From the NCBI RefSeq assembly GCF_024435355.1, contig NZ_JAMJWG010000003.1:62001-126000 (forward strand): a stretch of DNA of 64,000 nt. Direction: 5' to 3'. The stretch comes from Streptomyces odontomachi. Its GTDB lineage: Bacteria > Actinomycetota > Actinomycetes > Streptomycetales > Streptomycetaceae. Shown one piece after another: positions 8,226-17,515 of this stretch (positions are counted from its first letter, which is position 1; every line of letters starts with the position of its first letter). The translations under genes were made by a program, and so were the position numbers. The notes under the pieces were generated by a model. That model worked only from the letters and a program-made list of their open reading frames with translations. It did no database searches and was not told the DNA's origin.

Positions 8226-10277
8226 ATGAACTTCTGGTCGATCTACGAGCACGGCTTCGCGCGGGTCGCCGCGTGCACCGGCCACGCCACCATCGCCGAC
8301 CCGCAGCGGAACGCGGAGGCGGTACTGCGGCTGGCGAACCGCTGCGCGCAGGAGGGCGTCGCCGTCGCGGTCTTCCCGGAACTCTGCCTGACCGGCTACT
8401 CGATCGAGGACCTCCTGTTGCAGGACGCGCTGCTCGACGAGGTCGAGACAGCGCTTGCGACGGTGGTGGCCCGCTCGGCGGAGCTGCTGCCGGTGCTCGT
8501 CGTCGGCGCCCCGCTGCGCCATCGCCACCGGATCTACAACTGCGCGGTCATCGTGCACCGCGGCCGGATCCTCGGCATCACGCCCAAGTCGTATGTCCCG
8601 AACTACCGCGAGTTCTACGAGAAGCGGCAGATCGCGGCGGGCGACGACGAGCGCGGTGGAACGATCACCGTCGGCGGCGCGACGGTCCCGTTCGGCGTCG
8701 ACCTGCTCTTCGCGGCCCAGGACGTCCCCGGCCTGGTGCTGCACGTGGAGATCTGCGAGGACATGTGGATTCCGGTACCGCCGAGCGCGGAGGCGGCGCT
8801 GGCCGGCGCGACCGTCCTCGCCAACCTCTCGGGCAGCCCGATCACCGTCGCGCGCGAGGATGACCGGCGGCTGCTCTGCCGGTCGGCGTCCATGCGCTGC
8901 CTCGCCGCGTACGTCTACGCCGCGGCCGGTCTCGGCGAGTCGAGCACCGACCTGTCCTGGGACGGCCAGACGATGATCTACGAGAACGGGGTGCTGCTGG
9001 CCGAGACGGACCGCTTCCCGCTCGACGACCAGTACGCGGTGGCCGACGTCGATCTCGACCTGCTCCGGCAGGAGCGCCACCACACGGTCACCTTCGACGA
9101 CAACCGCCGCACCCACGCCGCCCGCACCGACGGCTTCCGCCAGATCGCGTTCCGGCTCGACCCGCCGCGGACCGACCTCGGGCTGCGGCGCCGGGTCGAG
9201 CGCTTCCCGTTCGTGCCGGCCGACGCGAGCCGTCTCGCCCGGGACTGCTACGAGGCGTACCACATCCAGGTCGCCGCCCTCCAGCAGCGGCTGGCCGCGA
9301 TCGGCGGCCCGAAGGTCGTCATCGGGGTGTCCGGTGGCCTCGACTCCACGCACGCGTTGATCGTCGCCGCCCGCGCGATGGACCGTGCAGGGCGCCCGCG
9401 CAGCGACATCCTCGGCTTCACCATGCCCGGCTTCGCCACCAGCGACCACACCAGGGGCAACGCCCACAAGCTGATGCGCGCCCTCGGCATCACCGCGGCC
9501 GAACTCGACATCAAGCCGACCGCACGGACCATGCTGGAGGAGATGGGCCACCCGTTCTCCGCCGGCGAGCCGGTGTACGACATCACCTTCGAGAACGTGC
9601 AGGCGGGCCTGCGCACCGACTACCTGTTCCGGCTGGCCAACCAGCGCGGGGGCATCGTGCTCGGCACCGGTGACCTGTCCGAGCTGGCGCTGGGCTGGTG
9701 CACGTACGGCGTCGGCGACCAGATGAGCCACTACAACGTGAACTCCGGTGTGCCGAAGACGCTCATCCAGCACCTCATCCGCTGGGTCGTCAGCAGCGAG
9801 CAGTTCGACGAGGAGACCGGCGAGACGCTGACCGCGATCCTCGACACGGAGATCAGCCCCGAGCTCGTCCCCGGGGAGGAACTCCAGTCCACGGAGGACA
9901 AGATCGGCCCGTACGCGCTGCACGACTTCACGCTCCACCACGTGCTGCGGCACGGCATGCGCCCGTCGAAGATCGCCTTCCTGGCCTGGCACGCCTGGCA
10001 CGACCGCGACGCAGGTGTCTGGCCGCCCGGCTTCCCCGACCCCAAGCGGAAGGCCTACGACCTGCCGACCATCCGGCACTGGCTGGACGTCTTCTGCCGC
10101 CGCTTCTTCGGGTTCGCCCAGTTCAAGCGCTCGGCCCTGCCGAACGGGCCGAAGGTGTCGGCCGGCGGTTCCCTCTCGCCGCGCGGCGACTGGCGCGCAC
10201 CGTCCGACAGCACGGCACAGGTGTGGCTGCGGGACCTCGCGCGGTTCGACGAGCCGGGGCCGGAGGGGCACCGATAA
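8226..10277 (+). CDS. nadE: glutamine-dependent NAD(+) synthase
   Basis: A 683-residue two-domain enzyme making NAD+ from nicotinic-acid adenine dinucleotide with ATP and glutamine. The N-terminal nitrilase-fold glutaminase shows its Glu-Lys-Cys triad: FPELCLTGY (Glu52), the lysine in TPKSYVPNY (near 123) and the cysteine in VEICEDMW (near 177). The C-terminal synthetase has the PP-loop SGGLDST near 369 and the conserved [16 protein letters not shown] and [10 protein letters not shown] motifs. Length matches actinobacterial NadE. The start at 8226 is preceded by GGAGG; a much longer in-frame extension upstream overlaps the lactonase and is not real. It is the second gene of the lactonase operon, probably under the divergent Lrp-type regulator. 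Confidence 0.96.
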   Translation: MNFWSIYEHGFARVAACTGHATIADPQRNAEAVLRLANRCAQEGVAVAVFPELCLTGYSIEDLLLQDALLDEVETALATVVARSAELLPVLVVGAPLRHRHRIYNCAVIVHRGRILGITPKSYVPNYREFYEKRQIAAGDDERGGTITVGGATVPFGVDLLFAAQDVPGLVLHVEICEDMWIPVPPSAEAALAGATVLANLSGSPITVAREDDRRLLCRSASMRCLAAYVYAAAGLGESSTDLSWDGQTMIYENGVLLAETDRFPLDDQYAVADVDLDLLRQERHHTVTFDDNRRTHAARTDGFRQIAFRLDPPRTDLGLRRRVERFPFVPADASRLARDCYEAYHIQVAALQQRLAAIGGPKVVIGVSGGLDSTHALIVAARAMDRAGRPRSDILGFTMPGFATSDHTRGNAHKLMRALGITAAELDIKPTARTMLEEMGHPFSAGEPVYDITFENVQAGLRTDYLFRLANQRGGIVLGTGDLSELALGWCTYGVGDQMSHYNVNSGVPKTLIQHLIRWVVSSEQFDEETGETLTAILDTEISPELVPGEELQSTEDKIGPYALHDFTLHHVLRHGMRPSKIAFLAWHAWHDRDAGVWPPGFPDPKRKAYDLPTIRHWLDVFCRRFFGFAQFKRSALPNGPKVSAGGSLSPRGDWRAPSDSTAQVWLRDLARFDEPGPEGHR

Positions 10278-10281
10278 TGAC

Positions 10282-10311
10282 TTGACCCGCCGATCAGGCC
10301 CTTCATACGTT
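10282..10311 (+). promoter_or_regulatory. promoter TTGACC-18-TACGTT for the MFS gene
   Basis: A good sigma-70-type -35 (10282-10287) and an acceptable -10 (10306-10311) separated by 18 bases. It lies right after the nadE stop and about 80 bases before the GTG of the MFS gene. It suggests that the transporter has its own transcript. Confidence 0.55.
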
Positions 10312-10397
10312 AGTCGTCTTGCCCTTTTCGGGGTGGGGTCGCACGAGACGCTGCACGGCAGCGCGGTGCGGCTGGATCGTCCCGAAAGGGTTCCACC

Positions 10398-11711
10398 GTG
10401 CGCGCATGGCTCCCCGACGCCCGCGGCCACCGACGACTGTTCTCGGCACTGTCCATCGACGCCCTGGGCACGGGCCTCTTCCTGCCCTTCTCGGTCCTCT
10501 ACTTCACCGCGACGACCGACCTGACCCTCGGCAGGGTCGGCCTTGCCCTGTCCATCGCCGCGTTGATACGCATACCGGCCACCCCGGCCTCCGGCATGTT
10601 CTGCGACCGCTTCGGCGCCCGCACCACGGTGATCGTCTCCAACGTCACCCAGGCGATCGGCTTCCTCAACTACCTCCTGGTGGACTCCTCCTTCGCCCAC
10701 CTGCTCGTCGCGGCGATCGTGGTGCAGGTCGGCAACTCGGCGTTCTGGGTGGCCTATCCGGCCCTCGTGCACGACGTGGCGGAAGGGAAGCAGCAGGAGT
10801 CCTGGTTCGCCCTGATCACCACGTTGCGCCATGCGGGTCTTGGCGTCGGGGCGCTGGGCGCGAGCCTCGCCGTGGCGGTCGGCGGGAAGAACGGGTACTT
10901 CGCGATCGTCGCGGTCAACGCGGTGTCGTTCGCGGTGGCGGCGGTGTTGACGCGGCTGGACGCCGCGCGCGGTGCCCACCCGGCAGGCGACTCGTCCTCC
11001 CCCACCGCCGGGAACGGCCTGGACGACTCCGATCTCCCGGAGCCCCCGGCCAGTTGGGCAACCACCCTCCGAGACCGCCCGTTCCTGGGCTTCGTCGCCC
11101 TCAACTTCGGCCTGGCGCTGCTCTCGCTCGCGTTCGGCCTGGCCGTCCCCGTCTTCCTGGTCGACACGGTGCACCTGCCGCCGTGGATCCCCGGCACCGT
11201 CCTGGCGGTCAACGCCGTACTCAGCGCGGCGGGCGCCACCCCCGTGGGCGCTGCCATCACGGGCCGCCGCCGGCACCGCAGCCTGCTGGCCTCGCAGGCC
11301 GTCGTCGGCGGCGCGTACGTCGTGGTGCTCTGCTGCGCGTACGTACGGTCCGCCGCGTTCAGCATCTGCCTCGCGCTCGCCTCGGTCGTCCTGATGACCG
11401 TCGGCGAACTGATCCAGAGCCTGGTCGTCTCCCCCATCGTCAACGACTGCGCCACCGCGGCGAGCCGAGGCCGGTACAACTCGCTCTCCCAGATGGCCTT
11501 CAGCATCGGCGACGTGGTCACCCCGGTCCTCATGACCACCCTCCTCGCCCACGGCCCGGCCGCCACGTGGCTGCCGATGGCGGCCCTGGCCCTGGTCGAC
11601 ATGCTCGGCATCACCCTCCTCGCCAAGCGCCTTCCGGCGATGCGACGACGGGTCAACCAGGCCGACCCGACCGAACCGGACAGCCGGCTCATCGAGGCGG
11701 ACGGGTTGTAA
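10398..11711 (+). CDS. MFS transporter
   Basis: A 437-residue membrane protein with about twelve hydrophobic helices in two halves and a cytoplasmic loop near residues 195-215 (DSSSPTAGNGLDDSD). The loop 2-3 signature is seen as FCDRFGARTTVIVSN, the usual MFS motif A. It is predicted to be a proton-driven exporter of unknown substrate. The start is GTG 10398 with GAAAGG eight bases upstream. It is monocistronic, with its own promoter at 10282. The C-terminus RLIEADGL is followed by a non-coding stretch with a LamG relic on the other strand. Confidence 0.9.
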   Translation: MRAWLPDARGHRRLFSALSIDALGTGLFLPFSVLYFTATTDLTLGRVGLALSIAALIRIPATPASGMFCDRFGARTTVIVSNVTQAIGFLNYLLVDSSFAHLLVAAIVVQVGNSAFWVAYPALVHDVAEGKQQESWFALITTLRHAGLGVGALGASLAVAVGGKNGYFAIVAVNAVSFAVAAVLTRLDAARGAHPAGDSSSPTAGNGLDDSDLPEPPASWATTLRDRPFLGFVALNFGLALLSLAFGLAVPVFLVDTVHLPPWIPGTVLAVNAVLSAAGATPVGAAITGRRRHRSLLASQAVVGGAYVVVLCCAYVRSAAFSICLALASVVLMTVGELIQSLVVSPIVNDCATAASRGRYNSLSQMAFSIGDVVTPVLMTTLLAHGPAATWLPMAALALVDMLGITLLAKRLPAMRRRVNQADPTEPDSRLIEADGL

Positions 11712-11790
11712 GGGGGTGCAGGCGAGCGGGCCGACGGGTTCATGGCCCGCGTAGGCCCGCACGAACGACGTCGGCCCGCAGCAACGGCGA

Positions 11791-12048
11791 TCAGGCCACG
11801 GCGCCGCCCACATCACTGCCCGACGGCCACCCGGCCGGCTGCGCGACCGACTGGCTGCCCAGGGCACCGTCGAACACCCGCACCTCCTCGACCGCGCCGG
11901 CGAAGTACTCGCTGCCCGCGGCGCCGGTGCCGTCGCGTCCGACCTGGAGACCGGTGGTCGACAGGTCCCAGTCGTCGGTCCACTTCACGGCGGAGCCGTC
12001 CCATTGGCCGTTCACGTAGTACCGGACTCCTCCGAAGGCCGCGCGCAT
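11791..12048 (-). pseudogene. LamG-domain C-terminal remnant
   Basis: About 85 codons encode only the last third of a concanavalin-like LamG/jellyroll domain: VRYYVNGQWDGS, then TTGLQVGRDG, YFAGAVEEVRVFDGALG and SQSVAQ near the end. Complete LamG domains run about 150-200 residues and usually belong to large secreted glycan-binding or hydrolase proteins, so this looks like the leftover 3' end of a deleted gene. An ATG at 12048 and a promoter-like sequence just upstream mean that a short product could still be made. It sits next to the pectin-degradation genes, which suggests the lost gene was also secreted and carbohydrate-related (inference). Confidence 0.6.
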
Positions 12049-12089
12049 TCGACATCTCGAACGATGGCCGATTATCCGGACAGCATGCG

Positions 12090-12117
12090 ATAATAAGCGG
12101 CCCCCAGGGCACGTCAA
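12090..12117 (-). promoter_or_regulatory. promoter-like TTGACG-16-TATTAT facing the LamG remnant
   Basis: On the minus strand, TTGACG (12117-12112) and TATTAT (12095-12090) are separated by 16 bases, a near-consensus vegetative promoter. An ATTATC/GATAAT inverted repeat (12071-12076, 12089-12094) overlaps the -10. Transcription would start about 35 bases before the ATG of the LamG remnant. Confidence 0.45.
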
Positions 12118-12120
12118 TAC

Positions 12121-12535
12121 CTTCTGCACGACCTGGGACAGGGGACCAGCCCGCCCCCGGTCCCGAAATCTTTCGCGCATCTTGACCCCTGAGAGGGCGT
12201 CATCTTCGCACTACAGCAGGGCTTTTCCGAGGCGGTCGCCTCGCTCGGGCCGTGAACTCGCCCCGCAGGGGCTCTTGCAGGACGAAAACAATCGGGGGCA
12301 GACTCCGAGATGTTTCACCGTGGGTCGCCACCGCCTCAGCCATCACCGGTACCGCTGAAGCCGCGACGCTGCGGGTACCGCCGGAACCGCCAGACCGACG
12401 GTGCCGACGGTCGGCCCCGGGCCGACCGGCTCCGCTACACCCCCGAACCACCCCTCGGCGGCGCCATGCCGGCTGCCCGCCTGACCTGGTCCTCCGCGAA
12501 GGAGGGCCTTCAAGGAGATGGAAAGGAGACGGAGC
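12121..12535. other. non-coding leader region of the SGNH esterase gene
   Basis: No gene is visible. It holds a palindrome CGAAATCTTTCG (12164-12175) of the half-site type used by LacI-family proteins, a TTGACC at 12182-12187, and a tight hairpin CGAGGCG/CGCCTCG (12228-12243). The plus-strand frame through here is only GC-rich noise. Ribosome site AAGGAG lies just before 12536. Confidence 0.4.
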
Positions 12536-13282
12536 ATGGCAAGAACGAAACGTCTGCTCACCGGCTTCATCGCGATCGCGTCCATGATGCTCGCGCTGCT
12601 CACCACCACCGCCACCACCGCCCAGGCCGGGACCACCGAGTCCAACGGCGGGGTGAAGGTCATGCCGCTGGGCGACTCGATCACCGACGGCATCACCGTG
12701 CCGGGCGGCTACCGCATCGACCTCTGGAACAAGTTCGTGTCGGGCGGCTACAAGGTCGACTTCGTCGGCTCGCTGTACAACGGCCCCAGCAGCCTCGGCG
12801 ACCACGACCACGAGGGCCACTCCGGGTGGACCATCGCCCAGATCGACCAGAACGTGGTGAACTGGCTGCGCGCCTCCACGCCGCACACCATCCTGCTGCA
12901 CATCGGCACGAACGACATCTACGGCAGCGACCCCGGCGGCGCGCCGTCCCGGCTCTCCACCCTGCTCGACCACATCACGGCCACGGCACCGGACGCCGAG
13001 GTGTTCGTCGCGCAGATCACCCCACTCGCGTTCGACGACTCGATCGTCCGCTCCTTCAACGCGGCCATCCCCGGGATCGTGCAGAACAAGGTGAACGCCG
13101 GCAAGCACGTCCACATGGTCGACATGTACGACGCACTCACCTTGTCCGACCTGGCGGGTGACGGGGTGCACCCCAACGCCAGTGGCTACAGCAAGATGGC
13201 CAACGTCTGGTACAACGCGCTGCTTTCGGTGCCCGGCAGCATCGGCAGCAAGTCGGCGGCGGCCGTGCCCGGTCGGGGATGA
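12536..13282 (+). CDS. secreted SGNH/GDSL hydrolase (carbohydrate esterase-like)
   Basis: A 248-residue exported esterase. A Sec signal peptide (residues 1-34, MARTKR then a leucine-rich core ending AQA) precedes the SGNH fold. Block I is MPLGDSITDG with the nucleophile Ser, block II has the oxyanion Gly, block III is HIGTNDI, and block V is DGVHPN with the catalytic Asp and His. The overall pattern resembles CE3-type acetyl-xylan and other polysaccharide acetylesterases. It neighbours a rhamnogalacturonan lyase and uptake system, so deacetylation of pectic side groups is a reasonable guess. Start ATG 12536 with AAGGAG; an upstream in-frame ATG at 12518 would blunt the signal peptide. Confidence 0.88.
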   Translation: MARTKRLLTGFIAIASMMLALLTTTATTAQAGTTESNGGVKVMPLGDSITDGITVPGGYRIDLWNKFVSGGYKVDFVGSLYNGPSSLGDHDHEGHSGWTIAQIDQNVVNWLRASTPHTILLHIGTNDIYGSDPGGAPSRLSTLLDHITATAPDAEVFVAQITPLAFDDSIVRSFNAAIPGIVQNKVNAGKHVHMVDMYDALTLSDLAGDGVHPNASGYSKMANVWYNALLSVPGSIGSKSAAAVPGRG

Positions 13283-13319
13283 CGCGTCCTGCCGACCGCT
13301 GATCGCGTGCGAGCACGCG

Positions 13320-13358
13320 CTCCGGTGCGGTCCGCCTCCCCCGCGGGCCGCACCGGAG
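13320..13358. terminator. bidirectional hairpin between convergent genes
   Basis: The arms CTCCGGTGCGG (13320-13330) and CCGCACCGGAG (13348-13358) are perfectly complementary with a 17-base loop that can pair further. It sits between the esterase stop and the stop of the convergent membrane-protein gene, so it can end both transcripts. Confidence 0.75.
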
Positions 13359-13369
13359 TCATGTCATCG

Positions 13370-13969
13370 TCAGGAGCGCGATCGTGCGGGCCGCCGCGTG
13401 CGCCGTTCCACCGCCACCCCGGCCATGACCAGCAGACCGGGCAGGACCATGACGAACGCCGGTGCGTGCGCGGCGACCACGCCGAGCACCACGAGGGCGC
13501 CGACCAGCATCAGGCTGCCCGGCCAGTCACGCAGCACCAGCGGCGCCGCCTCGGCCAGCACGGTGCGCCAGCTGTCGCCCGGCCGCCACCGGGCCGCGGC
13601 GCGCACCCCGGTGAGCAGGACCGCGACGAGCGCGAGCGCCAGGGGCGGCCCCGTGACCGTGCCGCCCGGCAGGCCGGCGAGCAGGGCGAGGGTGTCCAGG
13701 GCGGCGACGGCGGCGACCGCGAACGGGGCGAGCAGCGCCACCGGTTGCCGCAGCGCGCCGCCGACGAGGTGCAGGAAACGGCGGACGGTGGGCGTGCGGT
13801 CGTCCGCCACCAGTTCCCGCAGCAGGACGGCACCGGCGCCGGCCGCCGCCAGCGAGGTCACCACCGGGAGCGCGGCGACGCAGACCAGTACCCCGACGAG
13901 CAGCACTTCGGCGGGCAGCCGCAGGTGCCGCAGCAGTCCTTCGGAGGAGGGATCGGGAGCCGCTTCCAT
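13370..13969 (-). CDS. YesL-like (DUF624-type) integral membrane protein
   Basis: A 199-residue protein with five or six hydrophobic segments and a short basic C-terminus ([11 protein letters not shown]). It is the last gene of the sugar-uptake operon, 14 bases after the second permease. In Bacillus, YesL (DUF624) accompanies the rhamnogalacturonan-oligosaccharide transporter YesOPQ; size, topology and position fit that role, but sequence identity cannot be judged by eye. Its function there is also unclear, perhaps an accessory of the transporter. Confidence 0.7.
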   Translation of the reverse strand: MEAAPDPSSEGLLRHLRLPAEVLLVGVLVCVAALPVVTSLAAAGAGAVLLRELVADDRTPTVRRFLHLVGGALRQPVALLAPFAVAAVAALDTLALLAGLPGGTVTGPPLALALVAVLLTGVRAAARWRPGDSWRTVLAEAAPLVLRDWPGSLMLVGALVVLGVVAAHAPAFVMVLPGLLVMAGVAVERRTRRPARSRS

Positions 13970-13983
13970 CGCCTTCGGCCCCC

Positions 13984-14883
13984 TCAGCCCTTCAGCCCCG
14001 ACGTGGACACGCCGTCCACCAGGAACCGTTGGAAGGCGAGGAAGAACAGCCCGATGGGCACCAGCGCCAGCACCGACATGGCGAACATCGGGCCGAACGC
14101 GGAGTTCCCGGTCTGGTCGATGAAGATCCGCAGGGCCAGCGGGACGGTGAACTTGGCCGGGTCGTTGAGGTAGATCATCTGGGTGAAGAAGTCGTTCCAG
14201 GTCCAGATGAACGTGAAGATGGCGGTGGTGATCAGGGCCGGCCGCAGCAGCGGCAGGATGACATGGCCGAAGGTCCGGTAGGGGCCGCAGCCGTCGACGG
14301 TGGCCGCCTCGTCCAGCTCGCGCGGCAGCGTCCGGATGAACTGCACCATCAGGAAGACGAAGAACGCGTCGGTGGCGAGGAACTTCGGCAGGATCAGCGG
14401 CCAGAAGCTGTTCACCATGCCGAGCTTCTGGAACACGATGTACTGCGGGATCAGGACGACGTGCTGGGGCAGCATGATCGTGCAGATCATGAAGCCGAAC
14501 AGCGGTCCGCGCCCGCGGAAGTGCAGCCGGGCGAAGGCGTAGGCGGCCAGCGAGCAGGACAGCACGTTCCCGGCCACCGCGCCCACCGAGACGGCCAGCG
14601 AGTTGCCGAAGTACCGCCAGACGCCGTACCCGGCGACGCCGTGGAGGACCTCGGTGTAGTTCCCCGTGGTGCCGTGCTCGGGCAGCAGCGCCAGGCTGGA
14701 GAGGACCTCGTCGGCGGGCTTGAACGAGGTGGAGACCAGCCAGCCGACCGGGTAGAGCAGCAGCAGGACGACGGCCACCACCAGCACGTGCCAGAGCACG
14801 GAACGGCCGGCACGGCCCGCCGACCGCTTCCGGGCACCGGCCGGCCCGTGGACCGCCGTCACCGTCGTCGCCTCGGCGCTCAT
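13984..14883 (-). CDS. carbohydrate ABC transporter permease (YesQ/LplC-like)
   Basis: A 299-residue permease of the CUT1 class with six membrane segments. The cytoplasmic EAA loop, which docks the ATPase, reads DEAATVDGCGPYRTFGHVIL, with the usual x-LP following. It ends in the family-typical LVDGVSTSGLKG tail. Its start overlaps the stop of the upstream permease by four bases (14880-14883). No ATPase gene is in the operon, so it must use a shared MsiK-type ATPase encoded elsewhere, as is normal in streptomycetes. Probable cargo: rhamnogalacturonan or pectin oligosaccharides. Confidence 0.93.
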   Translation of the reverse strand: MSAEATTVTAVHGPAGARKRSAGRAGRSVLWHVLVVAVVLLLLYPVGWLVSTSFKPADEVLSSLALLPEHGTTGNYTEVLHGVAGYGVWRYFGNSLAVSVGAVAGNVLSCSLAAYAFARLHFRGRGPLFGFMICTIMLPQHVVLIPQYIVFQKLGMVNSFWPLILPKFLATDAFFVFLMVQFIRTLPRELDEAATVDGCGPYRTFGHVILPLLRPALITTAIFTFIWTWNDFFTQMIYLNDPAKFTVPLALRIFIDQTGNSAFGPMFAMSVLALVPIGLFFLAFQRFLVDGVSTSGLKG

Positions 14884-15845
14884 CGCTTGTCCTCCCCCGC
14901 GTAGAAGACCCACCTGCCGGCGCTGGCGAAGAGCAGCGCGGTGATCAGCGCGACGACGATCAGCAGCACCCAGGCCATCGCGGAGGCGTAGCCCATCCGG
15001 AAGTCGGTGAAGCCGCGCTGGTAGAGGTAGAGCGTGTACAGCAGCGTGGAGTCGCTGGGTCCGCCGCGGCCACTGCTGATGATGAAGGCGCTGGTGAACG
15101 ACTGGAAGGCGTGGATGGTCTCCAGCACCAGGTTGAACAGCAGCACCGGGGAGAGCATCGGCAGCGTCACCGCGAAGAACCGGCGCACCGGCCCTGCACC
15201 GTCCAGGGCTGCCGCCTCGTAGAGGTCGCGCGGCACCTGCTTCAGGCCGGCCAGGAAGATCACCATCGGGGCGCCGAACTGCCATACGGCCAGCGCGATC
15301 ACGGTCAGCAGGGCGTACCGGGGCTGGTCCACCAGGCTGCCGGTGTGCAGCCCGAAGGCGCCGAGCACCCGGCTGACGACACCGCCGTCGCCGTACATCG
15401 CCCGCCACACCAGGGCGACGCTGACGCTGGCGCCGAGCAGCGACGGGGCGTAGAAGGCCGAACGGTAGAAGCCGGTGCCGCGCCGGCGCTTGTTCAGGAG
15501 CACGGCGACCGCGAGCGCGAGACCGAGCTTGAGCGGCACGGAGACCACCACGTACTCCAGGGTGGTCGTCACCGCGTGCCAGTAGCGGTCGTCCTCGCCG
15601 AACATCTTGACGTAGTTGTCGAACCCGACCCACTTCGGCGCGTCGAACAGGTCGTAGTCGGTGAACGACAGGTAGAGCGACGCCAGCATCGGGCCGATGG
15701 TCAGCAGGCTCGCGCCGATGACCCACGGCGACAGGAAGACATAGGCCGTGCGGTCACGACGGCGGCGCCGGCGCCGCTGGGCCGTCGCCCCGGCGCCGAC
15801 CGGTGCGCGGTCGGCCACCGGTCGCGTCAGTGCGGTGTTCGCCAT
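14880..15845 (-). CDS. sugar ABC transporter permease (YesP/LplB-like)
   Basis: A 321-residue CUT1 permease with an N-terminal basic stretch (RRRRRRDRTAYVFLSPW) leading into the first helix, six membrane segments in total, and the EAA loop YEAAALDGAGPVRRFFAVTL. It pairs with the downstream permease to form the channel. It starts at 15845, 56 bases after the binding-protein stop, and shares its transcript. Confidence 0.93.
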   Translation of the reverse strand: MANTALTRPVADRAPVGAGATAQRRRRRRRDRTAYVFLSPWVIGASLLTIGPMLASLYLSFTDYDLFDAPKWVGFDNYVKMFGEDDRYWHAVTTTLEYVVVSVPLKLGLALAVAVLLNKRRRGTGFYRSAFYAPSLLGASVSVALVWRAMYGDGGVVSRVLGAFGLHTGSLVDQPRYALLTVIALAVWQFGAPMVIFLAGLKQVPRDLYEAAALDGAGPVRRFFAVTLPMLSPVLLFNLVLETIHAFQSFTSAFIISSGRGGPSDSTLLYTLYLYQRGFTDFRMGYASAMAWVLLIVVALITALLFASAGRWVFYAGEDKR

Positions 15846-15901
15846 CGGTCACCCTTCCTCCGTCGCCGGTGGCCGCCCGGCGCTCTCCCTCTGACCCGGG
15901 T

Positions 15902-17200
15902 TCACGAGTCCAGCGAGTCCTGGGCGTCCTTGACCACCCGCTCCGCGGCGTCGGCGACGCTCGTCTTGCCGAAGATCACGTCGTCGTAGACCTGCTGGAA
16001 GTCGGTCTTGATCGCCGAGGAGCCGGTGGGCCACAGCCAGGTCGCCGAGGGGCCGAGGCGGTCGGTGACGCTGCTCTCGTAGTCGCACACCGCCTTGTCG
16101 CCGGCGGTCGCGGCGTCACACACCCGGGTGCGGATGTCGGTGTTGGCCGGCAGTCCGCGGGTGGCGCCCAGGGCCTTGCCCGCCGCGGGATCGTTGACGA
16201 GGAAGTCGAGCAGCTTCTCGGCGGCGTCCTTGTGGGAGGAGTGCTGGGCGACGCCGTAGTAGACGGGCGGCAGCGCGGCCATGCCGGTGCGGTCGCTGCC
16301 GGCGGCACCGGGCAGCGGGGCCGCCTTCAGGGTGCCCTTGTACGAGGCGTTGTACGACGTCAGGTTGGAGTCGTAGTTCATCTCGGACGCGGCCTGCTTC
16401 AGCACCAGCGCCGACGTCTGCATGGAACCGTCCATCTTCGTGGTCGCCTGCGGTGCGCTGACGCCCTTGGCCTTGCGCATGTCTCCGGTGAGGTTCCAGA
16501 ACCTCGCCAGGTCGTCCTTGGTGAAGGCGAGCTTGCCCGCACTGGTGTAGAGCTGCTTGCCCTGCGCGTGCAGCCAGGACTCGAACCAGTCGACGGCCCA
16601 GCCGAAGTCGGTGGTCCCGGGGGTGCCGGTGGCGGAGCCCACCTTGTTCATGGCGGTGGTGAACTGCTCCCAGGTCCAGCCGTTGCCCTGGGACGGCAGG
16701 GTGACGCCGGCCTTCTTGAAGAGCGCGGTGTCGTACACCAGCACCTGCGCGGTCTGGCCGGCCGGGATGGCGTACTGGGCGCCGTCGACCTGACCGCCGG
16801 ACAGCAGATTGCTCGGGATCTTGTTCACCCGGATCGCCTTCCCGGCGTCACCGAGATCGGCCAGCACATGCCGGTGGACGTACTCGCCGAAGGTCGGGCG
16901 GTCCAGCTGCATCACGTCGGGGGCCGCGCCTCCGGCCATCTGCGTGGTCAGCTTCTGGACGTAGTCGGCGTAGCCGCTGAACTCCGTCTTGACCTTGATG
17001 TCCGGGTACTTCTTCTCGAACAGCGCGACGGCCTTCTCGGTCGCGTCGGCGCGGTCCTGCGCACCCCACCACACGAACCGGATGGTCTGCGGACCGTCAC
17101 CCCCCGACGACGAGCCGCACCCGGTGAGGACACCGGTGAGGGTGACCGACAGCGCGGCCACCGTGGTCCAGACGCCCCGGCGGGACCATTTACCTGGCAT
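15902..17200 (-). CDS. extracellular sugar-binding lipoprotein (YesO/LplA-like)
   Basis: A 432-residue CUT1 solute-binding protein. The lipoprotein signal (residues 1-28) ends in the lipobox L-T-G-C followed by a Ser/Gly linker, so the mature protein is anchored outside the membrane. Type-1 binding-protein motifs follow: IRFVWWG, the YPDIKVKTEFSGYADYVQKL segment (family region) and GWTWEQF. First gene of the four-gene uptake operon, driven by the promoter at 17254-17282. Its promoter carries LacI-type operators shared with the divergent lyase and a pectate lyase 40 kb away, pointing to pectic oligosaccharides as ligand. Confidence 0.93.
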   Translation of the reverse strand: MPGKWSRRGVWTTVAALSVTLTGVLTGCGSSSGGDGPQTIRFVWWGAQDRADATEKAVALFEKKYPDIKVKTEFSGYADYVQKLTTQMAGGAAPDVMQLDRPTFGEYVHRHVLADLGDAGKAIRVNKIPSNLLSGGQVDGAQYAIPAGQTAQVLVYDTALFKKAGVTLPSQGNGWTWEQFTTAMNKVGSATGTPGTTDFGWAVDWFESWLHAQGKQLYTSAGKLAFTKDDLARFWNLTGDMRKAKGVSAPQATTKMDGSMQTSALVLKQAASEMNYDSNLTSYNASYKGTLKAAPLPGAAGSDRTGMAALPPVYYGVAQHSSHKDAAEKLLDFLVNDPAAGKALGATRGLPANTDIRTRVCDAATAGDKAVCDYESSVTDRLGPSATWLWPTGSSAIKTDFQQVYDDVIFGKTSVADAAERVVKDAQDSLDS

Positions 17201-17232
17201 GGCGTTCCCCTATCACCCGCACGGGCTAGGTC

Positions 17233-17244
17233 TGAATCGTTTCA
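17233..17244. promoter_or_regulatory. LacI-type operator TGAATCGTTTCA in the binding-protein leader
   Basis: A 12-bp near-palindrome (ten of twelve positions symmetric, CG at the centre) between the -10 and the start codon of the sugar-binding lipoprotein. The position would block transcription. The centre differs from the AAGCGCTT sites nearby, so it may bind a second LacI-family protein. Confidence 0.55.
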
Positions 17245-17253
17245 CGGCCACGC

Positions 17254-17282
17254 ACGCTAAGGCGACTACGACGGCTAGTCAA
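17254..17282 (-). promoter_or_regulatory. promoter TTGACT-17-TAGCGT for the uptake operon
   Basis: On the minus strand, -35 TTGACT (17282-17277) and -10 TAGCGT (17259-17254) are separated by 17 bases. The same -10 and nearly the same -35 occur at the pectate lyase promoter at 57526. The AAGCGCT operator lies immediately upstream, and the TGAATCGTTTCA site immediately downstream. Confidence 0.75.
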
Positions 17283-17290
17283 GAGATTTG

Positions 17291-17303
17291 GAAAGCGCTA
17301 TTC
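17291..17303. promoter_or_regulatory. LacI-type operator GAAAGCGCTATTC
   Basis: The core AGCGCT with flanking GAA/TTC arms matches the sites at 17516 and 57557-57583. It abuts the -35 of the uptake operon on its upstream side. Confidence 0.7.
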
Positions 17304-17515
17304 GTGGCGGGGAGGAGGTGGGGCGACGGTTTCGCCGTCACCGCGCCGCCGACGAAGAGGTCTCCGCACCGGCGCTCATAACCATTACCAATAGGACGAA
17401 ATCCTCCCATGGACGCGCTCCCACCCCGGACCCCCGGACACCCCCATCGACGCGGCCAACGAGGCCGAGGGAGCCGCAGCCGACGGCAATTACGTGCCGT
17501 ATGCATGAGATTTTC

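Noticed and set aside
8133..11867. Very long minus-strand open frame opposite nadE and the MFS gene
   Set aside because: It mirrors the codon bias of the real plus-strand genes, is Arg/Gly/Asp-rich without family motifs, and runs across gene borders.
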